DNA of 64,000 nt from Gemmatimonadetes bacterium T265 (GTDB lineage: Bacteria > Gemmatimonadota > Gemmatimonadetes > Gemmatimonadales > Gemmatimonadaceae), in NCBI GenBank assembly GCA_019973575.1, contig BPUI01000001.1, forward strand, positions 1,872,342 through 1,936,341, in the 5' to 3' direction. Shown here piece after piece: positions 50,710-60,097 of the stretch. The notes under the pieces were generated by a model, which saw only the letters and a program-made list of their open reading frames with translations, was not told where the DNA came from and ran no database searches. Positions within the stretch are counted from its first letter, which is position 1. Each line of letters opens with the position of its first letter. The translations under genes were made by a program, and so were the position numbers.

Positions 50710-53430
50710 ATGTCGGTCGACCTGCGAGCCCTGATCGCGAAGCTGAACGACGAGACCCGCGCCACCCTCGAGGCGGCGGCCGGGCTCTGCCTCGCGCGCA
50801 CGCACTACGACGTCGAGGTCGAGCACTTTCTGCTGAAGCTGCTCGACCAGCCCGCGGGCGACGCCGCGCCGATCCTCCGCCAGTACGGCGTGGACCGCGC
50901 GCGGCTCGCCGCCGACCTGCAGCGCGGGCTCGACCGGCTCAAGTCGGGGAACGCACGCACGCCCGCGCTGAGCCCGTCGCTCGTGCGCATGCTCACCGTC
51001 GCGTGGACGGCGGGCTCGCTCGACTACGGCGCGCCACGCGTGCGGACGGGGCACGCGCTGCTCGCGCTCGTCACCGACGAGGAGCTCGGGCGCCTCGCCC
51101 GCGACGTGAGCCGCGAGTTCCAGAAGATTCCGCCCGAGGCGCTGCGTCGCGACTTCGCCGCGCTCGTCGCCGCGTCGCCCGAGGGCGAGGCGGGTGCGGC
51201 CGCCGCGGGCGACGGCAACGCGCCTAACGATGCGCCGCGCCCCGGCGGCCGCACGCCCGCCCTCGACCAGTACACCGTCGACCTCACCGCCCGCGCGCGC
51301 GACGGGCGCATCGACCCCGTGCTCGGCCGCGACGCCGAGGTGCGGCAGGTGGTCGACATCCTGACGCGGCGGCGGCAGAACAACCCGATCCTCGTCGGCG
51401 AGGCGGGTGTCGGCAAGACGGCGATCGTCGAGGGGTTGGCGATGCGGATCGCCGCGGGCGACGTGCCGCCGCCGCTGCGGAGTGTCGCGCTCCGCACGCT
51501 CGACCTCGCGCTGCTGCAGGCGGGCGCGGGGGTGAAAGGGGAGTTCGAGTCGCGCCTCAAGGGGCTCATCGCCGAGGTCGCAGGCTCGCCGACGCCGGTG
51601 ATCCTGTTCATCGACGAGGCCCACACGATGATCGGCGCGGGCGGCGCGGCCGGGCAGAACGACGCCGCCAACCTGCTCAAGCCCGCGCTCGCGCGCGGCG
51701 AGCTGCGTACGATCGCGGCGACGACGTGGAGCGAGTACAAGAAGTACTTCGAAAAGGATCCCGCGCTCACGCGCCGCTTCCAGGTCGTCAAGGTCGACGA
51801 GCCGGACGAAGAGCGCTGCCTGCTGATGATGCGCGCCGTCGTCCCCGCGCTCGAGGCGCACCACGGCGTGCGCGTGCTCGACGCGGGCGTCGAGGCGGCG
51901 GTGCGCTTCTCGCACCGCTACCTCCCGGACCGCCAGCTCCCCGACAAGGCGGTGAGCGTGCTCGACACCGCGTGCGCGCGCCTCGCATTAGGCCAGAGCG
52001 CGACGCCCGGCGCGGTCGAGGACGCGCGCCGCCGGCTCGACGACCTCGCCGTGCAGGCCCGCGTGCTCGGCCGCGAGCAGGCGACCGGCGCCGACCACGG
52101 CGAGCGGCTGGCGCAGATCGCGGCCGCGCGCGCGGCGGCCGAGGCGTCGCTCGCCGACCTGGAGCGGCGGTGGGAGGCGGAACGCACGCTCGTCGAGCGC
52201 GTCCGCGCCGTGCGAGAAGCGCTCGAGCGCGACCGGTCCGAACACGAAGGGGGCGAGGTCGTCGCGGCGGGAGCGGACGGCGACGCGCGGCGCGCCGAAC
52301 TCGGCGCGCTCACCGCGGAGCTCGACGCGCTGCAGGGCGAGTCCGCGCTCGTGCGCGTCTGCGTCGACGCGCACACCGTCGGCGAGGTGATCTCCGGCTG
52401 GACCGGCGTGCCCGTCGGCAAGATGCTGCGCGACGAGTTAGGCGTGATGCTCGAGCTGGAGCGTCACCTCGGCCAGCGCGTCATCGGCCAGACGCACGCG
52501 CTGGAGCAGATCGCGCGGCGCGTGCGCACGTCCAGGGCGGGCATCGAGGACCCGTCGAAGCCCAAGGGCGTCTTCCTGCTCGTCGGCCCGTCGGGCGTGG
52601 GGAAGACCGAGACCGCGCTCGCCCTCGCCGACCTGCTCTACGGCGGCGACCGCAACCTCGTGACGATCAACATGAGCGAGTTCCAGGAGGCGCACACCGT
52701 CTCGACGCTCAAGGGCTCGCCGCCCGGCTACGTCGGCTACGGCGAGGGCGGCGTGCTCACCGAGGCCGTCCGGCGCCGCCCGTACTCGGTCGTGTTGCTC
52801 GACGAGGTCGAGAAGGCGCACCCCGACGTGCTCGAACTCTTCTTCCAGGTGTTCGACAAGGGCACGATGGAGGACGGCGAGGGGCGCGCGATCGACTTCA
52901 AGAACACGGTCATCCTGCTGACGACGAACGCGGGCACGGACACGATCATGAAGCTGACTGCCGACCCCGAGACGGCGCCGTCCGCGGAGGCGCTCGCGCG
53001 CGCGCTCAAGCCGGAGCTCGACAAGGTGTTCAAGCCCGCGTTCCTCGGCCGGCTCGTCGTGGTGCCCTACTACCCCGTACGCGACGAGGCGCTCCGGCAC
53101 ATCGTCCGTCTCAAGCTCGCCCGCGTGCGGCGGCGCCTGTTCGACGCGCACCGGGTAGAGCTGTTGCACGACGAGGCGCTCGTCGACCAGGTCGCGGCGC
53201 GCTGCACGGAGGTCGAGAGCGGCGCACGCAACGTCGACAACATCCTGACCAACACGCTCCTCCCCGAGGTCTCGCGCATGCTGCTGGCCGCGATGGCGGA
53301 GGGGACGCGCCCCGGCGCGATCCGGGTCGCGGTGGACGCGCGCGGCACGTTCACCTACGAACCGGCGCCGCTCGTCGGCGGGGCGCTGGCCGCGCCCGCC
53401 CACGCGGCGCCCGCGCTCGCCGCCACATGA
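50710..53430 (+). CDS. clpV: T6SS sheath-recycling ATPase ClpV (TssH)
   Basis: This 906-residue AAA+ protein has a Clp N-domain (1-150), a first ATPase with Walker A GEAGVGKT (230-237) and Walker B LFIDEAHT, a coiled-coil middle domain (about 420-560) and a second ATPase with Walker A GPSGVGKT (626-633), the pore-loop region GSPPGYVGYGEGG and the arginine-finger area (NILTNTLLPEVS). It is the ClpV rather than ClpB type by T6SS context. It disassembles contracted TssB/TssC. Confidence 0.96.
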   Translation: MSVDLRALIAKLNDETRATLEAAAGLCLARTHYDVEVEHFLLKLLDQPAGDAAPILRQYGVDRARLAADLQRGLDRLKSGNARTPALSPSLVRMLTVAWTAGSLDYGAPRVRTGHALLALVTDEELGRLARDVSREFQKIPPEALRRDFAALVAASPEGEAGAAAAGDGNAPNDAPRPGGRTPALDQYTVDLTARARDGRIDPVLGRDAEVRQVVDILTRRRQNNPILVGEAGVGKTAIVEGLAMRIAAGDVPPPLRSVALRTLDLALLQAGAGVKGEFESRLKGLIAEVAGSPTPVILFIDEAHTMIGAGGAAGQNDAANLLKPALARGELRTIAATTWSEYKKYFEKDPALTRRFQVVKVDEPDEERCLLMMRAVVPALEAHHGVRVLDAGVEAAVRFSHRYLPDRQLPDKAVSVLDTACARLALGQSATPGAVEDARRRLDDLAVQARVLGREQATGADHGERLAQIAAARAAAEASLADLERRWEAERTLVERVRAVREALERDRSEHEGGEVVAAGADGDARRAELGALTAELDALQGESALVRVCVDAHTVGEVISGWTGVPVGKMLRDELGVMLELERHLGQRVIGQTHALEQIARRVRTSRAGIEDPSKPKGVFLLVGPSGVGKTETALALADLLYGGDRNLVTINMSEFQEAHTVSTLKGSPPGYVGYGEGGVLTEAVRRRPYSVVLLDEVEKAHPDVLELFFQVFDKGTMEDGEGRAIDFKNTVILLTTNAGTDTIMKLTADPETAPSAEALARALKPELDKVFKPAFLGRLVVVPYYPVRDEALRHIVRLKLARVRRRLFDAHRVELLHDEALVDQVAARCTEVESGARNVDNILTNTLLPEVSRMLLAAMAEGTRPGAIRVAVDARGTFTYEPAPLVGGALAAPAHAAPALAAT

Positions 53431-53452
53431 CCACCGGCCCCGTGGCGGCCCG

Positions 53453-55600
53453 ATGAGCGCCCCGTCGCAGAAGCACCGCCCGTTCGCGGTTCGCACTCCG
53501 TTAGGCGACGACGCGCTCCTCCTCGAGCGGTTCGAGGGGGAGGAGGGCGTGTCGCGCCCGTTCCGCTTCTCCCTCGACCTGCTCTCGCCCGACCCGTGCG
53601 TGAACGCCGAGCGGCTGCTCGGCCAGCCGGCGTCGCTCGTCATGGCGCTCGAGGACGACGCGGAGCGCGTGCTGCACGCGCGCGTGAGCCGCTTCGCGCA
53701 GCTCGGCGCGCGCGACGGGATGACGGCGTACCGCGCGGAGTTGGTCCCGTGGCTCTGGTTCCTCTCGCTCGGCAGCGACTGCCGCGTCTTCCAGCACCGG
53801 AGCGTCCCCGAGATCGTCGAGCAGGTCTTCAAGGAGCTGCCGTTCGCCAAGTTCGAGAGCCGGCTACTCGGCTCCTACGCGCCGCGCGAGTACTGCGTGC
53901 AATACCGCGAGACGCACCTCGCCTTCGTCTCGCGCCTGCTCGAGGAGGAGGGGATCTACTACTTCTTCCGGCACGAGCCGAACCAGCACACGCTGGTGCT
54001 CGCCGACGCGCCGAGCGCGGCGCGGCCGGCGTGGGGCAAGACGACGGCGTCGATGACGCCCGCGGGCGGCACGTGGCACGAGGACCGCGTCATCGAGGCG
54101 TGGCGCGAGCACGCCGTGCAGCCCGGGCGCGTGACGCTGACGAGCTACGACTACCTGAAGCCGAGCCACGCGCTGCTGAGCACCGTGGGCGACGGCGGGG
54201 CCGAGGTGCACGACTACGCGGCGGACTTCCTCGAACACGCCGAGGGCGACCGCTACGCGCGGCTCCGGCTCGAGGCGCGCGAGGCGCTACGGCAGGTGGT
54301 CTACGGGCGGAGCGCCTGCCGCGCGTTCCAGAGCGGCGCGTCGTTCGAGCTGCGCGACCACTACCGGCCGGACTTCAACGGGGCGTACCAGCTGCTCAGC
54401 GTTAGGCACGCCGGCGCGAACGGCTCGTACGGGGGCGGCGACGACACGCCCGCCGCGTACTCGAACGCGTTCGAGGCGGTGCCCGGCGGGGTGCCGTACC
54501 GCCCGCCGTGCGCGACGCCGCGGCCGTTCATCTACGGCACGCAGAGCGCCGTCGTGGTGGGCAAGGCCGGGGAGGAGATCTGGACCGACGCGCACGGGCG
54601 CGTGAAGCTGCACTTCCACTGGGACCGCCACGGCAAGCGCGACGAGAACAGCTCGTGCTGGGTGCGCGTGTCGACGGCGTGGGCGGGGAAGGGGTGGGGG
54701 CAGTTCTCGGTGCCGCGCATCGGGCAGGAGGTGCTCGTCGAGTTCCTCGACGGGGACCCGGACCGGCCGGTCGTCGTCGGGCGCGTCTACAACGCGGAGC
54801 AGACGCCGCCGTGCAACCCGGGCGCCGGCGGGGTGGTGAGCGGGATGCGCTCGAAGACGCACAAGGGCGGCGGCTACAACGCGATGGAGATGGACGACAC
54901 CGCGGGGAAGGAGCAGATCGCCGTGCACGCGCAGCACGACATGGGGACGACGGTGCTGCACGACTACGCGCTGTCGGTGGGGAACGACCGGCAGGAGACG
55001 ATCGCCAAGAACCGCACGAAGAAGGTCGGGGTCAACGAGTCGGTCACGATCGGCGCGAACCGCACCGAACAGGTGGGCGCGGACGAGAGCATCGCGGTCA
55101 TCGGGTCGCGCACGCGCAGCGTCGGGGGGAGCGAGACGGTGAAGGTGGCGCGGTCGCGGACGCACAGCGTGGCGATCAACGAGGCGATCAACGTCGGCGC
55201 GGCGCAGGAGGTCTCGGTGGGCGGCCTGCGCGCGGTCACGGTCGGTGCGGTGCAGACCATCACGGTCGGGGCCGCGCAGATGATCACGGTCGGCGGGCCG
55301 CAGATGATCACCGTCGGCAGGTCACAGAAGACGACGATTGGCGGGTCGCACGCGGAGAAGGTCGCCGCCAACCGGACGCTCGCCGCCGGCGGGAAGATCG
55401 GCGCGAAGGCCCGCGGCTCGGTCACCATCGTGTCGAGCGACCAGATCGTGCTCAAGGCCGGCGCCGCGTCCCTCACGCTGAAGAAGGACGGCACCGTGCT
55501 GCTCAAGGGAAAGGACGTGACCGTCAAGGGCAGCGGGGACGTCACCCACAAGGCGGGCGGGAACGTCACGATCAAGGGCTCGAAGATCGCGGAGAACTGA
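53453..55600 (+). CDS. vgrG: T6SS spike protein VgrG (TssI)
   Basis: This 715-residue protein has gp27/gp44-like domains (LLERFEGEEGVSRPFRFSLDLLS, EYCVQYRETHLAFVSRLLEEEGIYYFF), a gp5 OB-fold (WTDAHGRVKLHFHWDRHGKRDENSSCWVRVS cut by conserved VPRIGQEVLVEFLDGDPDRPVVVGRVYN) and a long C-terminal needle of gp5-type repeats with many xVGxxxTxT units, ending in a short DUF2345-like tip. No toxin domain follows, so cargo is probably delivered through the adjacent PAAR-like protein. It begins 23 bp after clpV. Confidence 0.96.
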   Translation: MSAPSQKHRPFAVRTPLGDDALLLERFEGEEGVSRPFRFSLDLLSPDPCVNAERLLGQPASLVMALEDDAERVLHARVSRFAQLGARDGMTAYRAELVPWLWFLSLGSDCRVFQHRSVPEIVEQVFKELPFAKFESRLLGSYAPREYCVQYRETHLAFVSRLLEEEGIYYFFRHEPNQHTLVLADAPSAARPAWGKTTASMTPAGGTWHEDRVIEAWREHAVQPGRVTLTSYDYLKPSHALLSTVGDGGAEVHDYAADFLEHAEGDRYARLRLEAREALRQVVYGRSACRAFQSGASFELRDHYRPDFNGAYQLLSVRHAGANGSYGGGDDTPAAYSNAFEAVPGGVPYRPPCATPRPFIYGTQSAVVVGKAGEEIWTDAHGRVKLHFHWDRHGKRDENSSCWVRVSTAWAGKGWGQFSVPRIGQEVLVEFLDGDPDRPVVVGRVYNAEQTPPCNPGAGGVVSGMRSKTHKGGGYNAMEMDDTAGKEQIAVHAQHDMGTTVLHDYALSVGNDRQETIAKNRTKKVGVNESVTIGANRTEQVGADESIAVIGSRTRSVGGSETVKVARSRTHSVAINEAINVGAAQEVSVGGLRAVTVGAVQTITVGAAQMITVGGPQMITVGRSQKTTIGGSHAEKVAANRTLAAGGKIGAKARGSVTIVSSDQIVLKAGAASLTLKKDGTVLLKGKDVTVKGSGDVTHKAGGNVTIKGSKIAEN

Positions 55601-55601
55601 G

Positions 55602-56150
55602 ATGACGCCTTACGCCACGGAGTCGGCCCCCGCGCCGGACGCGCGCGCGCGGCGCGCGGGGGCCGGCGAGACGCCTAACGTTTCGACCGGGCCCGCGGGG
55701 CGCCGCCGGCGGCGCATCGACGGCCTCGTGGTCGGCACGCTCACCGCCGTCGACGTGCGGGGGCGGCCCCGGGTCGCGTGGCCCGCGACGGCCCCGGGCG
55801 CGCCCGTGCCCGCGCGCTCGGTCGTGCCGCTCGGCGCGCCGCACGTCGGCCGCGAGGTGGCCCTCCTGTTCGACGGCGGCGACGCGCGCCGGCCCGTGGT
55901 GATGGGCGTGCTCGAGCCGCCCCGCCGGGAGCTGCCCCACACGGATGACCGTGACGCCGCCGACGTGGTGACTGTCGAGGCGGACGACGAGCGCGTCGTG
56001 CTCACGGCCGAGCGCGAGATCGTCTTGCGCTGCGGCGAGGCGAGCATCACGCTCACCCGCGCCGGCAAGGTCCTCATCAAGGGCGAGTACGTCCTCACCC
56101 GCGCCAACGGCGTGAACCGGATCCGCGGCGGCTCGGTCCAGATCAACTGA
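55602..56150 (+). CDS. DUF6484-domain protein of the VgrG module
   Basis: This 182-residue protein's core (about 40-105: IDGLVVGTLTAVDVRGRPRV, PARSVVPLGAPHVGREVALLFDGGDARRPVVMGVLE) fits DUF6484, a small beta-rich domain often found next to VgrG. It resembles the OB-fold/gp5 logic of VgrG (GREV, RPVVMG). The C-terminal 60 residues form a further beta segment (VLTAEREIVLRCGEASITL) like the VgrG needle end. It may cap or extend the spike; inference. Confidence 0.75.
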   Translation: MTPYATESAPAPDARARRAGAGETPNVSTGPAGRRRRRIDGLVVGTLTAVDVRGRPRVAWPATAPGAPVPARSVVPLGAPHVGREVALLFDGGDARRPVVMGVLEPPRRELPHTDDRDAADVVTVEADDERVVLTAEREIVLRCGEASITLTRAGKVLIKGEYVLTRANGVNRIRGGSVQIN

Positions 56151-56162
56151 CCCGGCACAGCC

Positions 56163-57197
56163 ATGTGGATGGTGGAGAACGAGACGCCGTTCGCCGCGGA
56201 CCGCAACTGGGCGATCGACAAGCACGGCGCCAAGAGCTGGATCGTTGTCGTGCGCGCCACGTTCGACGTCCTCCCCGACGGCTCGACGCAGCCCGCCGCC
56301 GAGCAGCCGCCGCCGCTGCTCGACGGTGCGTTCCGCGGCGACCCCGCTACGTCGAGCCTCGTCTACGAGGCGGACCTGATCTACGACAAGCAGCGCACCG
56401 ACGTCCTGCTCAACGGGCACGCCTACGCGCCGCGCGGCGCGGCGGCGGCCGAGTCGCTGGTCATGTTGCGCGTCGGCGCGCTTTCCAAGACGCTGCGGAT
56501 CACCGGCGACCGCGTGTGGGAGGACAGCGTCGTCGGGCCGGTCCTCACCGAGCCGCAGCCGTTCACGCACATGCCGATCACGTACGAGCGGGCGTTCGGC
56601 GGCTTCGACACGCTTCCGCCGGACCCGAAGGACCACCGGATGGAGCCGCGCAACCCGGTCGGCACCGGCTTCGTCGTCCGCCGCGAGCACCTGATCGGAC
56701 GGCCGGCGCCTAACGTGGAGCTCCCCGACCGGCCGGGCGCGCCCGCCGGCTTCGGCGCGATCGCGAGCTTCTGGCAGCCGCGCCAGCGCTACGCCGGCAC
56801 GTACGACGACGCGTGGATGCGCGACCGCATGCCGCTGCTCGCCGAGGACTTCGACGAGCAATACTTCCAGTGCGCGCCGGAGGACCAGCAGACGCGCGGC
56901 TTTCTGCGCGGCGGCGAGGCCGTCGAGCTGACCAACCTCACTCCGGGCGGCCGCTCGGCGTTCGCGCTCCCGCGCGTCCACCCGTCGTTCGTCACACACT
57001 TCGGCCGCGAGACCGTGGCGCACGGCGGGCGGCTCCACACCGTAATCCTGGAGCCCGACGGCCCGCGCGTGACGCTCGTCGTTCACACGCGGCTCCCCTG
57101 CCACCACAAGGTGGACCGGCTCGACGTCACGGTCGTCCGCGACCGGACGTGGGCGCCGGGCCGGGCCGCGGCGGCGGCACCGGGGGCCCGGTCGTGA
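56163..57197 (+). CDS. DUF2169 protein (putative effector-loading adaptor)
   Basis: This 344-residue protein has DUF2169 signatures FAADRNWAIDKHGAKSWIVVVRATFD, YERAFGG and NPVGTGF, with GFGAIASFWQPRQRYAGTYD. DUF2169 proteins occur with PAAR-like (DUF4150) toxins in T6SS islands and are thought to help load them. It ends in a GTGA overlap with the ketosynthase-like gene. Confidence 0.88.
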   Translation: MWMVENETPFAADRNWAIDKHGAKSWIVVVRATFDVLPDGSTQPAAEQPPPLLDGAFRGDPATSSLVYEADLIYDKQRTDVLLNGHAYAPRGAAAAESLVMLRVGALSKTLRITGDRVWEDSVVGPVLTEPQPFTHMPITYERAFGGFDTLPPDPKDHRMEPRNPVGTGFVVRREHLIGRPAPNVELPDRPGAPAGFGAIASFWQPRQRYAGTYDDAWMRDRMPLLAEDFDEQYFQCAPEDQQTRGFLRGGEAVELTNLTPGGRSAFALPRVHPSFVTHFGRETVAHGGRLHTVILEPDGPRVTLVVHTRLPCHHKVDRLDVTVVRDRTWAPGRAAAAAPGARS

Positions 57198-58246
57198 CCG
57201 AGCCGGTTGCCGTCGTGGCCTGCGGCGCGCGAACGCCGCTCGGCGCGAACCTCGCCGCGTCCGCGGCGGCGGTGCGGGCCGGGATGTCGGCGGTTCGCAC
57301 GCACCGCGCGCCGGTCGACGCGGCGGGCGAGCCGATGTCGTACGCGGCGGATACCTTCCTCGCGCCACACGCGCCGGTCGACGAGCGCCTCGCGAGCCTC
57401 GCGGCGACGGCGCTCGCCGAGGCGCTCGCGCCCCTCGCGGGGCACGTGCACGGTGGCGCGTTGCCGCTCTTCCTCGGCCTCCCCGAGCCGAAGCCCGGGC
57501 TACCCCCGGGCCTCGGCGCCCGGCTCGCGACGTCGATCGACCAGCGCGCGCCGCACGGCGCTCGCGTCACGACGGCCGTCGTCTTCCCGTACGGACACGC
57601 GGCCGGGCTGATGGCGCTCGAGCACGGCTGGCGTTACGTCCAAGACGGGCACGCGGAGCTGTGCGTCGTCGGCGGCGTGGACTCGTACCTCGCACCCGAG
57701 ACGCTCGAGTGGCTCGACGCCGAGGGGCAGCTCATGTCGGCCCGCCATCGCGCCGGATTTCCGCCCGGCGAAGCGGCGGGATTTTGCTTGCTCGCCAGCG
57801 CGCGCGCGACACGCCGCTACGGGCTCCGCGCACCGGCGTATGTCGCGCGCGTCGCGACCGCGCTGGAGGCGTGCCGCATCAAGACGGAGACGGTCTGCGT
57901 GGGGCTCGGCCTCACGCAGGCGATCCGCGACGCGCTCGGCGCGCTGCGGCCGTCACAGGAGCGCGTCGCGCGCACCTACTGCGACCTGAACGGCGAGCGG
58001 TACCGGAGCGAGGAGTTCACGTACGCCGTGCTGCGCACGCACAAGGCGTTCGTCGACGCGAACGATTACGTGCACCCGGCGGACGGCTGGGGCGACGTCG
58101 GCGCGGCGACCGGGCCGCTGCTCGCGGGGCTCGCCGTCACGGCAGCCGCGCGGGGGTACGCGAACGGGGCGAACGTGCTCCTCTGGGCGAGTTCGGAAGG
58201 CGGCCAGCGGAGCGCGGCCGTGCTGCGCCTCGCCCCGCGGGAGTGA
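57194..58246 (+). CDS. Beta-ketoacyl-synthase-like protein, apparently inactive
   Basis: This 350-residue thiolase-fold protein starts at GTG 57194. The order of strands and helices (VAVVACGARTPLGANLAAS, ALEHGWRYVQDGHAELCVVGGVDS, FPPGEAAGFCLLAS, DVGAATGPLLAGLAV) matches ketosynthases. By my alignment the nucleophile cysteine of the CSSS-type elbow is replaced by His135 (PYGHAAGLMAL), and the two catalytic histidine motifs are not evident. It is unlikely to condense acyl chains. It lies between DUF2169 and the PAAR-like effector, a recurrent T6SS neighbourhood, so a structural or chaperone role is plausible. Confidence 0.82.
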   Translation: MTEPVAVVACGARTPLGANLAASAAAVRAGMSAVRTHRAPVDAAGEPMSYAADTFLAPHAPVDERLASLAATALAEALAPLAGHVHGGALPLFLGLPEPKPGLPPGLGARLATSIDQRAPHGARVTTAVVFPYGHAAGLMALEHGWRYVQDGHAELCVVGGVDSYLAPETLEWLDAEGQLMSARHRAGFPPGEAAGFCLLASARATRRYGLRAPAYVARVATALEACRIKTETVCVGLGLTQAIRDALGALRPSQERVARTYCDLNGERYRSEEFTYAVLRTHKAFVDANDYVHPADGWGDVGAATGPLLAGLAVTAAARGYANGANVLLWASSEGGQRSAAVLRLAPRE

Positions 58247-58250
58247 GCGC

Positions 58251-59180
58251 GTGTCCATTTCCGTCGCCGTCAACCCGCCGAAGACGCCCGTCACCGAGGG
58301 GAGCGGGGACAAGGCGCTCGCCACGTTGCCCAACGTCTGCAAGATGCCCGGGCCGCCCGCGCCGTTCGTGCCGACGCCGCTGCCGAACGTCGGCGCGTCG
58401 TCCGACCGGCTCGGCGACGGCACGACGTCGGTCACCATCGAGGGGAGCAAGGTCGCGCTCAAGGGATCCTACTTCATGAGCATGCCGTCGGGCGACGTGG
58501 CGAGCCAGGGCACGGGCGGCGGCGTGCTGTCCTCGTGCGTGCAGGGGAAGACCGAGTTCACCGCGCCGGGGTCGATGAACGTCAAGGCCGAGGGGAAGAA
58601 CATCCAGCTCCTCGGCGACGCGATGACGAACAACGGCAGCTCGAAGAACACCGGCGCCACGCTCCCCGGGAACATCCAGCCGGCGCTGATCGCCGCCCTC
58701 GGTGACGAGGACGCGAAGGCGCTGTGCGAGGCGATGTGCGCCGCGAAGAAGGACCCGAAAGCCGTACGGAAGCAGGACGCCGTGACGAAGGCGATGAGCA
58801 GCGACAAGTACCCGAGGTGGCAGGCGAAGGACGGCAGCCGCATGATCCCCGAGGTCAGCTACGAGATTCCGTCAGGCCCCGGCAAGGGGGCGCTCACCCT
58901 GCTGCGCTCGGCCGAACGCGTCGTGGAGAGCGGTCAGAAGGCGGCGGCGTCACTCTTCAGCGGGTTGCAGCAGGCGGCGGCGCTCGGCAAAGGCAACGTG
59001 GTCCGCTGGGACTTCGTACAGGTCATCAACCCCGACCGGGCGCCGACGCCCGGGAACGTCAGCAAGTACGTCGAGTGCAAGTTTGAGGACGAACTCACCC
59101 CAAACCAGCAGCGGGCGAGCAACAAGATGCGCGACCGGGACAAGCTCCTCATCGTCCGGCCGGAGGACTGCGGATGTTGA
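58251..59180 (+). CDS. PAAR-like (DUF4150) effector with C-terminal nuclease-like domain
   Basis: This 309-residue protein has an N-terminal DUF4150/PAAR-like tip domain (about 5-130: PNVCKMPGPPAPFVPTPLPN, TIEGSKVALKGSYF, LLGDAMTNN). A middle part has Cys159 and Cys163 (linker). The C-terminal domain (about 245-309) shows a PD-(D/E)xK pattern: Asp254, Glu275-x-Lys277 in YVECKFEDELTPNQQ, and Gln286. This looks like VRR-NUC-type nucleases. It would sit on VgrG and carry a DNA-cleaving toxin into rivals. The start is GTG 58251. The downstream immunity-type gene overlaps its end by 7 bp. The nuclease call is moderate. Confidence 0.8.
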   Translation: MSISVAVNPPKTPVTEGSGDKALATLPNVCKMPGPPAPFVPTPLPNVGASSDRLGDGTTSVTIEGSKVALKGSYFMSMPSGDVASQGTGGGVLSSCVQGKTEFTAPGSMNVKAEGKNIQLLGDAMTNNGSSKNTGATLPGNIQPALIAALGDEDAKALCEAMCAAKKDPKAVRKQDAVTKAMSSDKYPRWQAKDGSRMIPEVSYEIPSGPGKGALTLLRSAERVVESGQKAAASLFSGLQQAAALGKGNVVRWDFVQVINPDRAPTPGNVSKYVECKFEDELTPNQQRASNKMRDRDKLLIVRPEDCGC

Positions 59181-60097
59181 ACGTCGACCCCCTTCCGCCG
59201 CTCGAAACCTTCGTGCGGCAACGTGACGGGGTGCCGATTGTGGTGCCCTGCCTGGAACTCGTCGCCTTCTCCAAAGCGCCGGTCGAGAAAGCGGGGGCGG
59301 GCTTCGCGAGGTTCTTCGCCGCCTTCCGCGCGCGCTTCGGCGACCAACTCGCGCTCTACAACACCGCGGACATGAAGGGGATGAAGCGCGTGGGGGCGGA
59401 CACGCTCGACATGGTCCCGTTCTGGTTCGAAGGCGGCCGCGGTACGCCGAAGGGAAACCTCGCGTTCTACGCTCACAGCGGCGCGAGCCCGGAGGCGGTG
59501 TGGCCGCCGGCGTTCGAGATGTTCTGTGACCGGATCTCGGACGTGCCAAACGCATTCTTCCGCATGGTCCTGCCGGCCGACCGATCGGGGGGCGACGCGG
59601 ATCCGTTCCTCGCCCTCGTGCACGACGCCCTCGACGAGTTCCCGCTCCTCTCGGGCTACGCGGGCTACTCTTTTCTCTGGCGCACGCTCAACGTCGGCGT
59701 CAACGCGGAGGCGATCGCGCACTACGCGCCGCTGCTCCGGCGGCACCCCGGCTTCGTGCACGGTAAAACGATGGAGTTCATCGAGACGGCCCTGTTCGGG
59801 GTCGTGACCGTGGACTGGTTGACGCTGCTCGGCCCGGAGCTGGCGAAGAAGGCGGGCGGAGCCGAGAAACTCGCGGGCGCGCTCGCGCCGGACGCCACGG
59901 TCCAACCGTTAGGTAAGGGCCTGATGCTGCGGGCCGGGCCGCGGCCCCAATTCGGCGACGTCAACCGCCACGACCGGCTGCCGGCGTACCAGAGGGTGGC
60001 AAGGGCCCTGAAGAAGCTCCGCGCGCCGGCCGACCAGGCGTACATCGAGGGGCTCACCGAAGAGCAGCGGGAGGAGTGGTTTGCCCGCTTCGACTGA
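59174..60097 (+). CDS. DUF3396 (type VI immunity family) protein
   Basis: This 307-residue protein has no signal peptide. Segments PVEKAGAGFARFFAAFRARFG, FFRMVLPADR and SGYAGYSFLW resemble DUF3396, a family found as cognate immunity next to T6SS toxins. Cytoplasmic location fits protection against a nuclease. It overlaps the effector stop by 7 bp, the tightest coupling in the operon, supporting an effector-immunity pair. Assignment to the family is from memory of its pattern. Confidence 0.75.
   Translation: MLNVDPLPPLETFVRQRDGVPIVVPCLELVAFSKAPVEKAGAGFARFFAAFRARFGDQLALYNTADMKGMKRVGADTLDMVPFWFEGGRGTPKGNLAFYAHSGASPEAVWPPAFEMFCDRISDVPNAFFRMVLPADRSGGDADPFLALVHDALDEFPLLSGYAGYSFLWRTLNVGVNAEAIAHYAPLLRRHPGFVHGKTMEFIETALFGVVTVDWLTLLGPELAKKAGGAEKLAGALAPDATVQPLGKGLMLRAGPRPQFGDVNRHDRLPAYQRVARALKKLRAPADQAYIEGLTEEQREEWFARFD

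Noticed and set aside
54960-55420. Repeat array in vgrG as a CRISPR-like or satellite repeat
   Set aside because: The periodic pattern is at protein level (gp5 needle repeats with Val-Gly and Thr) and units differ in DNA sequence. There are no spacers.
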